Source: Calidifontibacter indicus (GTDB taxonomy: Bacteria; Actinomycetota; Actinomycetes; Actinomycetales; Dermatophilaceae). From it: a stretch of DNA of 64,000 nt. The stretch lies in NCBI RefSeq assembly GCF_003386865.1, contig NZ_QTUA01000001.1, positions 2,294,001 through 2,358,000 on the forward strand, written 5' to 3'. How positions within the stretch are numbered: the first letter of the stretch is position 1; each line of letters begins with the position of its first letter. Positions 48,201-56,677 of this stretch are shown in pieces. A program made the position numbers and the translations under genes. A model generated the notes under the pieces. The model saw nothing but the letters and a program-made list of their open reading frames with translations, was not told the origin of the DNA and made no database searches.

Positions 48201-48497
48201 ATGACCTGCACAGCTGAGTTCACCCGACGATTCGACGCGAGCGACTCCCGGTGGCCAAATTTTCGACCGGCCACTCCAGAGTTCGCGCGATTGACCGAGC
48301 TTGTGGAAGGCGAGTTCGGGCCTGACGGGCCGTGGGAGGGCGAGTCGTTCCAAGACCTCATTGACGGTGACTTCAGCTACATCACGGTCGCCGGCGCTGA
48401 GCGGGGCCGCGCTGTCGAGGAATTCATTGCCGGCCATGCAGCCAAGCTGGGTCTTGTCGTATACAGCCCCCAGACGTGCGCTTTCGTGACTTGCTGA
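48201..48497 (+). CDS. small hypothetical protein (immunity-like)
   Basis: 98 residues. The C-terminal part (GRAVEEFIAGHAAKLGLVVYSPQT) resembles small actinobacterial proteins ending in GLVVYDPQ, often found beside toxins or in mobile islands. It is acidic, without a signal peptide. No strong Shine-Dalgarno is seen, so the start is uncertain. Confidence 0.5.
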   Translation: MTCTAEFTRRFDASDSRWPNFRPATPEFARLTELVEGEFGPDGPWEGESFQDLIDGDFSYITVAGAERGRAVEEFIAGHAAKLGLVVYSPQTCAFVTC

Positions 48498-48625
48498 CTC
48501 GCAGTCCCCTGCCGGGACATGGAGCGAGGTCGTTGATGAGGGCGACGGAGGCGTGACGAGGTGTCATCCGAGTCGGCACCCAACTCCCCCGGGCCAGCCT
48601 CGCATTTCCACCCGCCTGTACCACC

Positions 48626-49648
48626 TCAGTTCTGCAACAAGATCCAGGTCTTCCCCGGCGCCAACTGCAACTGATTGCCGCTCGCATCACGCAGCACGAA
48701 CGGCTGGTCCGTCGCCGTCCGGCTCCACGTGCCCGAGATCTGTTTGCCGTTCCGGTAGAGCGACAGCTTCCCCGATCCCGTCGACACCGTCTTGTACACC
48801 GGGTTGCCCGCCGGGTCCTTGTACGAGTCCGGCACGGCCTTCGTCGCAAGCACCAGCACGTTGTCTGCCATGACGCGGGTCGCACCGTCGGTGTACGGCC
48901 GACCGTTCCAACTCGGCAGATAGCGCCCACCCTGGTAGGCGAAGGTGAACCGGTCGCCGCCCACGCGGACGTCCGGTTTCTCCTGCTTCGCGGCGTTCGT
49001 GACGGCGGCGTACGACGTCGCGAACCGCAGGCCGATGTCCCCCGATGTCGACAACCCGCGCTGCTTGGCGACAGCCTGCACATCGAAGTAGACGTTGTGC
49101 GGTGCGACACGACTCTTGTCGCGAGAACCATTGCTGTTCAGTCGAATCGGTGCCTTGGTCAACTTCGGACGCACCTGCGACGCGACGCCCGAGTAGACCA
49201 GGAGCGGATGGCCGAACATCGGCAGGATGTCGATGTCGGTGCTGCGCGCACTGCGCACCGGCTCGACGCGCTGCGGGTAGCTCGACTGATAGATCGGCAT
49301 CAACCGGGTGAGGCTGCCCTCGACCTCCTCGACGAACACGAGGTCGGCAGCCGACAGCCCGCGCTGCGGCATCGCGGCGGCAGTGTTCTCCAGCTTCACC
49401 GCAATGACCGGGTTGCCGTTCTTCCGGCCACCGGTGAGCGGATCGACCGACGGCACCGCCGACGTCGACGACGTCGCGGACGGGCTCGTCTTGGTGCTCG
49501 GAGCCGAGGTCTGAACCGGCGACGTGCTGGTGGCGGTGCTGGAACTCGTCGCTGTGGTCGGTCGCCCGCTGCTGCAGCCGGCAATCGTGAGCGTCAGCGC
49601 GGCAACTCCGGCGGTCAGGACACGGCGTCGTTGGGTGGTCGATGACAT
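48626..49648 (-). CDS. DUF3048 domain lipoprotein
   Basis: 340 residues from ATG 49648. A signal peptide with lipobox (LTLTIAGC, Cys about 25) is followed by a Ser/Thr-rich linker (about 26-65) and the DUF3048 (YerB-like) domain: NPVIAVKLENTAAAMPQRGL, DLVFVEEVEGSLTRLMPIYQ, PVRSARSTDID and APHNVYFD. It ends in a small C-terminal beta part. The protein is cell-surface anchored; YerB-type proteins have no settled role. The gene is divergent from bioY. Confidence 0.9.
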   Translation of the reverse strand: MSSTTQRRRVLTAGVAALTLTIAGCSSGRPTTATSSSTATSTSPVQTSAPSTKTSPSATSSTSAVPSVDPLTGGRKNGNPVIAVKLENTAAAMPQRGLSAADLVFVEEVEGSLTRLMPIYQSSYPQRVEPVRSARSTDIDILPMFGHPLLVYSGVASQVRPKLTKAPIRLNSNGSRDKSRVAPHNVYFDVQAVAKQRGLSTSGDIGLRFATSYAAVTNAAKQEKPDVRVGGDRFTFAYQGGRYLPSWNGRPYTDGATRVMADNVLVLATKAVPDSYKDPAGNPVYKTVSTGSGKLSLYRNGKQISGTWSRTATDQPFVLRDASGNQLQLAPGKTWILLQN

Positions 49649-49806
49649 CGCGACAACGCTACGCGTGCCGTCCGGCGCGCGGTCACCGGCTGGTCCGGAC
49701 GGGTCGCAATCGTGTCCGGCGGACGCGTGCGTCACCGTCCGTTGCACCTCTCATAGAGTTCGGCTTGTTTGTTGTGCTCAGACCGAACCTAATCCGGGGA
49801 GATTCG

Positions 49807-50376
49807 ATGTCCGGCTCGTCCACCCGCTCGCGCGACCTCGCACTGACCGCGACGTTCGCAGCGTTCATCGCGGTGCTCGGCCTCGTGCCGGCCTTCTCCC
49901 CCTTCGGGTTCGCCGTGCCGATCACCCTGCAGTCGCTCGGCATCATGCTGGTCGGCGCCGTGCTCGGCCCGCGACACGGCGCCTCGGCCGTGCTCTTCTT
50001 CCTGTTCCTCGTCGCGCTCGGGCTCCCCCTGCTCGCCGGCGGACGAGGCGGCCTCGGCGTCTTCACCGGACCGAGCGCCGGCTACCTCGTAGGGTTCCCG
50101 ATCTCCGCGGCCGTGATCGGCTACCTGATCTACCGCCACAGCGCGCCGTACAACCTCCCGTACGCACTCGCCGCCATCATCTTCGGTGGCATCGTCGTGC
50201 TCTACCTCATCGGTGTGCCGGTCACCGCTTGGCGAGCCGACATCAGCCTGCGCGCGGCCATCGTCGGCAGCGGCGTCTTCATCGTCGGCGACCTCATCAA
50301 GGCGGTGCTCGCCGCAATCATCGCCGGCGCCGTGCACCGGGCCGACCCGCGCCTACTCCCCCGCCGACGCGGCTGA
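49807..50376 (+). CDS. bioY: biotin ECF transporter S component BioY
   Basis: 189 residues with six hydrophobic spans. FAVPITLQSLGIMLVGAVLGPRHG and GRGGLGVFTGPSAGYLVGFP are the BioY signatures, and the latter lines the biotin pocket. BioY alone or with the ECF module (T plus A components, found here at 52400-53691 on the other strand) takes up biotin. The ATG at 49807 has GGGGA upstream. The energising genes are not adjacent but 2 kb away. Confidence 0.94.
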   Translation: MSGSSTRSRDLALTATFAAFIAVLGLVPAFSPFGFAVPITLQSLGIMLVGAVLGPRHGASAVLFFLFLVALGLPLLAGGRGGLGVFTGPSAGYLVGFPISAAVIGYLIYRHSAPYNLPYALAAIIFGGIVVLYLIGVPVTAWRADISLRAAIVGSGVFIVGDLIKAVLAAIIAGAVHRADPRLLPRRRG

Positions 50377-50405
50377 CCATTCGTTCCACCCGCGACAATG
50401 AACGG

Positions 50406-50852
50406 GTGGCCGATCTGCGTGTTCCTCCCGGTCCGGGCATCCCGGACGGGTTGACCGTGCCGTCCGCCGAACTCGTGGAACGCTTCTCGCGCAGTTCCGG
50501 ACCCGGTGGCCAAGGGGTCAACACCACCGACTCCCGTGTGCAGCTCACCTTCGACATCGCGGCGAGCGATGCGCTGGACGACGTCCAGCGCGCACGCGTG
50601 CTCGAGCGCCTCCGCGACCGTCTGGTGGGCACCACAATCACCATCGATGCGGCCGAGCACCGATCGCAACGTCGCAACCGGACGGCCGCCCGGGAGCGCC
50701 TGGCCGACCTGTTGCGCGAAGCCCTCGCGCCTCCCCCGCAACCGCGCCGGGCAACTCGCCCGACGCGTGGGTCGCAGCGGCGGCGGCTCGCGGCCAAGCA
50801 CCGCCGCGGCCAGGTGAAGAGTGACCGTTCGCGACCGAGTGCGGACGACTGA
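50406..50852 (+). CDS. arfB: ribosome rescue factor ArfB (YaeJ-like, RF-1 domain)
   Basis: 148 residues, GTG start. The RF-1 domain has the GGQ peptide-release motif in SSGPGGQGVNTTDSRVQL. A basic C-terminal tail (QRRRLAAKHRRGQVK) would enter the mRNA channel of stalled ribosomes. It lies between bioY and the HNH gene, and its presence there is unrelated to transport. Confidence 0.92.
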   Translation: MADLRVPPGPGIPDGLTVPSAELVERFSRSSGPGGQGVNTTDSRVQLTFDIAASDALDDVQRARVLERLRDRLVGTTITIDAAEHRSQRRNRTAARERLADLLREALAPPPQPRRATRPTRGSQRRRLAAKHRRGQVKSDRSRPSADD

Positions 50853-50921
50853 ACCCTCCCGACGTGCAGGTGCCGGACGTCGTCACGGAAGGTTGTCACA
50901 CCTCGCTGCTTGACTTGTCTC

Positions 50922-52376
50922 ATGGCGAACGAAGAGCAGACCGGAGGCCTTGACCAGTTGGTTCAAGGGGTTGCCGAGTTGCTCTCTGCCGCAGACGATT
51001 TCGACAAGATCACTCAACTCGAGTTGCTGCAACAGCTGCAGAACGCGACCGCCGGGGCGATCGCACGGGTATCGGCCGACTTCGAGATCTCCCAGCGCGA
51101 CGAGCAGCGCAGACAGCAGGTGCCCAGCCGGGAGCGCGGACGCGGCATTGCCGATCAGATCGCTCTCGCGCGCCGCATCTCCCCCGCGCAGGCCTCACGC
51201 GATCTCGGGTTCGCCAGGGCTATGCGTCGCGACCTCGCCGGCACCGGACGGTTGCTGTCGACCGGTCAGATCAACGAGCGGGCGGCGCAAGCGGTTCATC
51301 GGGAGACCGATCACCTCGAGCCGACGCTGCGGCGCCAGGTCGACGGTGAACTGGTCGGTGCGCTTCCTCGGCTCGGTGTTCGCGCGGCGGCCAACGCGGC
51401 CCGACGGGCTGCGCTCGCTGCTGACCCCGACGGTGCGACCAAGCGGGCCACCAAGGCGGCAGCTGACCGGGCTGTCTGGTTCAAACCCCAGCCCGACGGC
51501 ATGTGCAAGATCGTCGCCTTCCTTCCCGCCCCCGAAGGCATCGCTGCCTTCGGCGCCTTGAAGAAGGACACCGCAGCAGCGATGACGACCGGTGCGATCG
51601 ACGGGCGCACCCGCCCGCAGGCGATGGCCGATCTCTTCGTCGAACGGCTCACCGGTCGCCCCCGCGAGGCCGGGCTGCCCGTCGAGGTACAACTGGTGAT
51701 GGGCACCGATCAACTCTTCGGCGATACCCCGGACACGGCAGGCTCGCCGTCACCGGCCGGCCAGTCCGACCCGGACGGGCCCGCCTGGCTCGACGGCTAC
51801 GGGCCGATCCCGGCAGCGATGGCGCGGGCGATCATCGCCGGACACCCGGCACTGTTCGGTCCCACCCCGGTCGAGGCCGACCACGCGCAGGCCTGGGTGC
51901 GACGCGTGCTCACCGACCCGGTCACCGGGCAGGTCACGGCGGTCGATCCACGACGACGCCGCTTCGACGGCACGGTCAGACGGTTCATCCGGATCAGAGA
52001 CCAACTGTGTCGCACCCCGTTCTGCGAGGCGCCGATCGACGACGCCGACCATGTGCACCGGTTCGCCGACGGCGGACCCACCGACATCGACAACGGTGCG
52101 GGGGTGTGCCGACGGTTCAACCTGGTGAAGGAAATGCCCGGGTGGTCGGTGCGGGTGCTGCATGGTCCCCCGGAAGAGGGCGTCGATGGCGCCGACGGCA
52201 CTGATCCGCCGCCCGGTCACCGGCACACGATCGAGATCACCACGCCGACCGGCAAGACCTACCGGTCGACTGCGCCACCCGCACCGTGCGCAGCGACCAG
52301 TCCCACCGGCGACGATCCGACGAGCGTGGTCGAAGCCTTCCTGACGCAGCGACTCGACCTGCGCTGGGCCGCCTGA
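50922..52376 (+). CDS. DUF222/HNH endonuclease (13E12-type)
   Basis: 484 residues: helical DUF222 domain (about 10-300) and a C-terminal HNH motif in CRTPFCEAPIDDADHVHRFA, then DGGPTDIDNG. The metal-binding cysteines CxxxxC are followed by GVCRRFNLVKE, in which the fourth Cys of the usual LCxxCN is a Phe (residue 399). The zinc site is therefore incomplete and activity doubtful. This protein family is multi-copy in many actinobacteria and behaves as a mobile or homing type. Confidence 0.88.
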   Translation: MANEEQTGGLDQLVQGVAELLSAADDFDKITQLELLQQLQNATAGAIARVSADFEISQRDEQRRQQVPSRERGRGIADQIALARRISPAQASRDLGFARAMRRDLAGTGRLLSTGQINERAAQAVHRETDHLEPTLRRQVDGELVGALPRLGVRAAANAARRAALAADPDGATKRATKAAADRAVWFKPQPDGMCKIVAFLPAPEGIAAFGALKKDTAAAMTTGAIDGRTRPQAMADLFVERLTGRPREAGLPVEVQLVMGTDQLFGDTPDTAGSPSPAGQSDPDGPAWLDGYGPIPAAMARAIIAGHPALFGPTPVEADHAQAWVRRVLTDPVTGQVTAVDPRRRRFDGTVRRFIRIRDQLCRTPFCEAPIDDADHVHRFADGGPTDIDNGAGVCRRFNLVKEMPGWSVRVLHGPPEEGVDGADGTDPPPGHRHTIEITTPTGKTYRSTAPPAPCAATSPTGDDPTSVVEAFLTQRLDLRWAA

Positions 52377-52399
52377 ACGCCACCCGCCCGACTCGAACC

Positions 52400-53002
52400 T
52401 CAGTCGTCGAGACCGCGCGCGGCCAGTGCCTCACCGACCTTGTCGGCGTGCCGTAGGCTGCGCACCACCAGCGGCACCAGAAACGCGACCGGACGCGCAC
52501 TCGCACCTCGCGCGCGCTGCGCGTCCCGCACCTCCCGTGCCAACCCGACGACCACCGGCACCGAACGGATGCCCAGCGACACCAGCAACCCGATCCGCTC
52601 TGGCACCACCCCGAACCGGCGCAACGGCTGCGCCATCCGCACCACTACATCGACCAGGTCGTCGGTGCGGGTCGTCAGGCTGACCAGCGACGCGAGGGCG
52701 GCAAGCGCCAGGATGCATCCGCACACGACAACCGCCTTCTCCCACCCGGCGAACACCGTCTGGAAGATCGCCAGTGCCACCAGGAGCGCGAGCAACGGAC
52801 GCACCTGGGCGAGGGCGCTGCGCCACGGAATGCGGGCGACCAGGTAGACGACAGCAATCGACGCCAGCAGCGCGACCGGCTGCCACCACTGTCGGACGAA
52901 CACCGTCGACGCCGCCATGACGACCAACGCGCCGAGCTTCACCCCGGCCGGCAGCCGGTGGATCGGTGAGTCGCGTTCGACGTACGTCGCGAGAACGGTC
53001 AC
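52400..53002 (-). CDS. bioN: ECF transporter T component (BioN/CbiQ-like)
   Basis: 200 residues with about four to five membrane spans. The ARG-type coupling motifs are seen in RDAQRARGASA and ALAARGLDD, as in EcfT proteins that couple ATPases to the S component. The GTG start overlaps the ATPase stop by 4 bases (GTGA). With the ATPase and BioY it would form a biotin-type ECF transporter. The assignment to biotin comes from bioY nearby, not from this protein. Confidence 0.86.
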   Translation of the reverse strand: MTVLATYVERDSPIHRLPAGVKLGALVVMAASTVFVRQWWQPVALLASIAVVYLVARIPWRSALAQVRPLLALLVALAIFQTVFAGWEKAVVVCGCILALAALASLVSLTTRTDDLVDVVVRMAQPLRRFGVVPERIGLLVSLGIRSVPVVVGLAREVRDAQRARGASARPVAFLVPLVVRSLRHADKVGEALAARGLDD

Positions 53003-53691
53003 GACACGAGGTCTCGGTAGTGGCGCACGGCGTCCGCCGGCGCACCGTCGAAGACCAGCCCTCCCCCGTCGAACACGAGCACCCGGTCGAAGTCGTCGAG
53101 CAGGTCGAGATGGTGGGTCACCAGCACCACCTGGGGTTCGAGGCGGTGCACCAGGTCGCGGATGCGCCGGGCGTTCCTCAGGTCGAGCAGCGTCGTCGGC
53201 TCGTCCATGACGACGAGCGACGGTTCGGTGATGAGCACAGCGGCCAACGCGAGCAACTGCTTCTGCCCGCCGGAGAGCAGATGCGCGGGCTGATTGCGTT
53301 GTGCGACAAGCCCGTACGTCTCGAGGGCCGCGTCGACCCGACGCTCCACCTCGTCCTTGGGCATCCGGCGGCGCAGCCCGAACGCGAGGTCCTCCTGCAC
53401 GGTGGGCATGACGATCTGGGCGTCCGGGTCGGTGAAACAAAAGCCCACCTTGCGCCGGATCGCCCGGGCGTCCCGAGCGGTGTCGAGCCCGTCGATGCGC
53501 ACGCTGCCTGTCGTCGGCACGACCAGTGCGTTGAGCATCCGAGCGAAGGTCGACTTGCCCGAACCGTTGGCGCCGATCACCCCGATCCGCGGCTCGGTCA
53601 GACGGACGCTGACATCGCGCAGCACCGTCGTGGTGCCGCCGGCTGAATCGGGGTAGGAGTGCCCGACCCGGTCGAACTCGATCACGGGCAT
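52999..53691 (-). CDS. bioM: ECF transporter ATPase (BioM-like)
   Basis: 230 residues, single ABC ATPase: Walker A GANGSGKST, Q-loop DPDAQIV, signature LLSGGQKQLLALA, Walker B LVVMDEPT and switch VLVTHHLDLL. The length is short, as for group I ECF ATPases that work as homodimers. The start (ATG 53691) overlaps the thiolase stop, and its stop overlaps the T-component start, so the four minus-strand genes are one operon. Confidence 0.91.
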   Translation of the reverse strand: MPVIEFDRVGHSYPDSAGGTTTVLRDVSVRLTEPRIGVIGANGSGKSTFARMLNALVVPTTGSVRIDGLDTARDARAIRRKVGFCFTDPDAQIVMPTVQEDLAFGLRRRMPKDEVERRVDAALETYGLVAQRNQPAHLLSGGQKQLLALAAVLITEPSLVVMDEPTTLLDLRNARRIRDLVHRLEPQVVLVTHHLDLLDDFDRVLVFDGGGLVFDGAPADAVRHYRDLVS

Positions 53692-54818
53692 GCGCTCACC
53701 ACCAGCGCCGTGCCCTGTCCGCCGCCGGCGGCGATGGCCGCCAAGCCGATTCGTCCGCGGCCGCGCCGGACGAGTTGGGTGAACAGGCGCACGACCAGGA
53801 CGGCTCCGCTGGCTCCCCACGGGTGACCGAGCGCGAGGGCGCCGCCGTCGAGGCAGACCCGGTCGGGATCGATGCCGAGCGCGTCGTAACACGCCAACAC
53901 CTGCCCGGCGAAGGCCTCGTTGAACTCGAAGACATCGACGTCGTCGATTCCCACACCGGCTTCGGCCAGAGCCGCCTGCACGGCGGGCACGATGCCGATG
54001 CCGGGGCGTTCCGGTACGACGCCGACCGACGCGGCGCCCAACACCCGAAGCCCCTGCACGCCAACGGTTTCCGGCACGATCGCGACGGCCGCGGCCGCGT
54101 CGTTGATGCCGCAGGAGTTGCCGACCGTCACCGTGCCGTCGGTGCGGTGCAACGGACGGAACCGGGAGAGCTGAGCGACGCCGAGCCCGGCACGGGGACG
54201 CTCGTCACGCACCACTGCACCGACCGGCACGACTTCGTCGTCGAACTCGCCTTTGGCGATGGCCTCGACAGCGCGGGCGTGCGACCGCGCGGCGTACGCG
54301 TCCTGCCGGGCCCGGGTGATGCCGTGTTCGGCTGCGAGCAGGTCTGCGGCGTAACCCATGTCGAGGTCTCGGGGTTCGGGCGCGAACGGCGCGCGTTCGT
54401 AGCGCACCGGCTCGCCGCCCTCGCGTGGCGGCCACATGCGCCATGGCGCGGTCGACGCACTCTCGACGCCGCCGGCCACCACCAGCCGGCGTCCGGTCTG
54501 CACGAGTCGCGCGCCGATCTCGATGGCGGCAAGGCCACTGGCACACTGACGGTCGACGCTGAACGCCGGCACCGCGTCGGGCAAGCCCGCGCCGAGCGCC
54601 GCGACCCGGGCGACGTTGCCGCCCGGACCCATGCAGTTGCCGAGCACGACCTCGTCGGGCACTCCCCCGACGTCGGCCATCTCGTCCATCTCTTCCACGT
54701 CGGAGACGACGGCTCCGATCGCCGCCGACGCGAGGTCGGCGGCGGAGACCGACGCGAACCCATGGCCGGCCGTCCCGATCGGCGTGCGGCGAGCCGCGAC
54801 GATCAGCGCCCCGGTCAC
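53682..54818 (-). CDS. thiolase family enzyme with altered second active-site Cys
   Basis: 378 residues, GTG start (GTGA overlap with the ligase stop). Thiolase fold: nucleophilic Cys in SVDRQCASGL (C92), NEAF in FEFNEAFAGQ and His in GALALGHPWGASGA are present. The C-terminal CxGGGxG acid/base cysteine is Ala here (AAGGGQGTA, A363). The enzyme would be expected to be poor as a normal degradative thiolase. Its place between an acyl-activating ligase and the biotin-type ECF module suggests a role in assembling or trimming an acyl chain such as a pimelate precursor; this is inference. Confidence 0.82.
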   Translation of the reverse strand: MTGALIVAARRTPIGTAGHGFASVSAADLASAAIGAVVSDVEEMDEMADVGGVPDEVVLGNCMGPGGNVARVAALGAGLPDAVPAFSVDRQCASGLAAIEIGARLVQTGRRLVVAGGVESASTAPWRMWPPREGGEPVRYERAPFAPEPRDLDMGYAADLLAAEHGITRARQDAYAARSHARAVEAIAKGEFDDEVVPVGAVVRDERPRAGLGVAQLSRFRPLHRTDGTVTVGNSCGINDAAAAVAIVPETVGVQGLRVLGAASVGVVPERPGIGIVPAVQAALAEAGVGIDDVDVFEFNEAFAGQVLACYDALGIDPDRVCLDGGALALGHPWGASGAVLVVRLFTQLVRRGRGRIGLAAIAAGGGQGTALVVSACP

Positions 54819-55795
54819 AACACCGCTCCCGCAGACGCGTTGTCGCGCAACGCAATACGGTCGATCTTGCCGGCCTCGGTCAACGGCAGCTCGTCGACCG
54901 TTCGCCACACCCGCGGACGATGCGACGACGGCAACATTGACGCCGCCGACTGCAGTCGCGCGAGGTCGCCGGGGTCGACGAGGGTCACCGCGATCAACTC
55001 GCCGAAGGTCGGGTGCGGCACACCGTGGACGGCGAAGTCGCCGTGTGCCGCGGGACGCAGGGCCGCGTCGACATCCGCGAGTTGCACCGTGGCGCCCGCC
55101 GTCGTCACCGCGTCCGGACGCCCGAGCACATGCAGCACACCGGCCTCGAAGCGTCCGACGTCGCCGACGGTGACCCACCCACCGTCGCGCTGCAGCGCAC
55201 CCGGCGCGCCCTCGTAGCCGTCGCACACCCAGGGCGAGCGCACCCAGATCGTGCCCGGGTGCGGGGCGTCGCACAGTTCGACCTCGACGTCCTGGAACGG
55301 CTGAAGACCGCTGCCGGGGGTGCCCGCGGCGACGAAGCTCAGCTCTGCCGCTCCGTAGTAGTGGCTGAGGGTGAGACCACGCTGCGTGGCCTCGTCGACC
55401 CGCCGCGCCGGCAGCGCCGCTCCCGCAACCACGAGGTGCGCTCCCGGCGAGAGTTCACTGCCGCGACGCGCGAGCAGCGCGGGCGTCAGACAGGCGTGGG
55501 TCGCGTCCGCCGGATCGGCGACGACCACGGCACCGGCGGCGGCGGCATGCACCGCGGCGAAGAGCACCATCGTCGAACTCGGCGGACCCGGCACCCACAG
55601 CCGCGACCCGGAAGTCACCCCCGACAGCGCCGTGTAGGCCGGAAAGCTCCCCCACCACGACCGGGTCGATCGCAGGATGCTCCGGGCGGGACCGGTCGTG
55701 CCCGAAGTGCTGAGCGCGAGGGTGGCTCCGATGCGGTGCGCGGCGATCACGGCGGCAACAGGATCGGCGTGCTCGCTCGGGCGAACCAGGTCCAC
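54815..55795 (-). CDS. short ANL-superfamily acyl-CoA ligase (MenE-like)
   Basis: 326 residues, GTG start with GGAGGAG 9 bases upstream. It has the adenylate P-loop LSTSGTTGPARS, YYGAAELSF, VGDVGRFE and the C-terminal catalytic Lys motif LPLTEAGKIDR. It lacks much of the N-terminal part of ordinary ANL enzymes, as in short o-succinylbenzoate ligases. It is the first gene of the operon ligase-thiolase-ATPase-T component. The substrate is unknown: a dicarboxylate such as pimelate or glutarate would fit the context. Confidence 0.8.
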   Translation of the reverse strand: MDLVRPSEHADPVAAVIAAHRIGATLALSTSGTTGPARSILRSTRSWWGSFPAYTALSGVTSGSRLWVPGPPSSTMVLFAAVHAAAAGAVVVADPADATHACLTPALLARRGSELSPGAHLVVAGAALPARRVDEATQRGLTLSHYYGAAELSFVAAGTPGSGLQPFQDVEVELCDAPHPGTIWVRSPWVCDGYEGAPGALQRDGGWVTVGDVGRFEAGVLHVLGRPDAVTTAGATVQLADVDAALRPAAHGDFAVHGVPHPTFGELIAVTLVDPGDLARLQSAASMLPSSHRPRVWRTVDELPLTEAGKIDRIALRDNASAGAVL

Positions 55796-56001
55796 CTACC
55801 CACTCCTCCGGGCTCGGGTTGCCCGACGCGAGAGTCGTCCGGGCTGGGGACAACATTAGGTGTGCGCCAATCGAGCACCGCGACGGGCGCGATAGCCGGC
55901 GACCTCACTCGCCCAGCCGGGTGCGCGATGTCGCCGCGCTTCTGCTGGTCGACGAACCCGTCTACGAACTCGGGATGCCGCCGTCGAACCCGACCGTCCG
56001 T

Positions 56002-56048
56002 CGAACCTCAGCGGTCAGCCGAACCTCAGCGGTCAGCCGAACCTGAGC
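56002..56048. repeat. 18-bp tandem repeats at the 3' end of the GNAT gene
   Basis: CGAACCTCAGCGGTCAGC occurs twice (56002-56019 and 56020-56037), followed by a partial third copy (CGAACCTGAGC) that lies inside the GNAT coding end. It looks like local duplication of the last codons and stop. Confidence 0.75.
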
Positions 56049-56506
56049 TCCATGCCGATCTCGGTGCGTCCATCTGGCAACGGTTCACGAACACCTGTGT
56101 CACGGAGGCCCATTCGCTCGTAGAACCGCTGTGCCCGCGCGTTTCCGTCGACGACGAACAGCCGGACGCCAGGTACCCCGGACGCCCGCGCCCAGTCGAT
56201 CACGGTGGCGACGAGGTCCGTGGCCACCGTCCGGCCACGGACCTCGGGAGCCACCCACATCGACACCAGTTCGGGCAGTTCCTCGGCGGGCGCCGCGAAG
56301 ACTCGCACCATCCCGACCGGCGCCGTCCCGTCGAACGCGAACCAGGACGGCTGACCGCACCACTCGCGCCAGAGAGCCTCCGGGTAGGCGGCGCTCTTGT
56401 CGTAGCTGCCACCGAAGGCGTCCGGTGAATCCTTCAGGGCCGCCAGGCGAACCGCGCGATAGGTCGACCACTCCTCGGGTTGGAGCGAACGGATCTCGAT
56501 GGGCAC
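56033..56506 (-). CDS. GNAT family N-acetyltransferase
   Basis: 157 residues. MPIEIRSLQPEEWSTYRAVR is the N-terminal strand, VSMWVAPEVRGRTVATDLVA the acetyl-CoA pyrophosphate loop (RGRxxA), and VVDGNARAQRFYERMGLRD the C-terminal motif B. Substrate unknown. The gene precedes the 53-residue membrane gene on the same strand but is separate. Confidence 0.9.
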   Translation of the reverse strand: MPIEIRSLQPEEWSTYRAVRLAALKDSPDAFGGSYDKSAAYPEALWREWCGQPSWFAFDGTAPVGMVRVFAAPAEELPELVSMWVAPEVRGRTVATDLVATVIDWARASGVPGVRLFVVDGNARAQRFYERMGLRDTGVREPLPDGRTEIGMELRFG

Positions 56507-56515
56507 TCGGCCACG

Positions 56516-56677
56516 CTAGACCAGCGTCAGCACCAAGCCGGCGGCGAACACGAGGTAGAAGACGCCGGCGCCGAGCAGCGCCTTCGCCGTGGCGCGTCCC
56601 TTGCGGATGAGGTGGTGCAGGTAGATCACCGACGCGAGGGTGACGACACCGGCGAGGATCAACGGGGTGTCGAACAT
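56516..56677 (-). CDS. small membrane protein
   Basis: 53 residues with two hydrophobic stretches: TPLILAGVVTLASVIYLHHL and GAGVFYLVFAAGLVLTLV, with a basic loop (RKGRATAK) between. Its start lies inside the 3' end of the hydrolase gene (19-base overlap). No known family; two-helix membrane proteins of this kind are common. Confidence 0.55.
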   Translation of the reverse strand: MFDTPLILAGVVTLASVIYLHHLIRKGRATAKALLGAGVFYLVFAAGLVLTLV

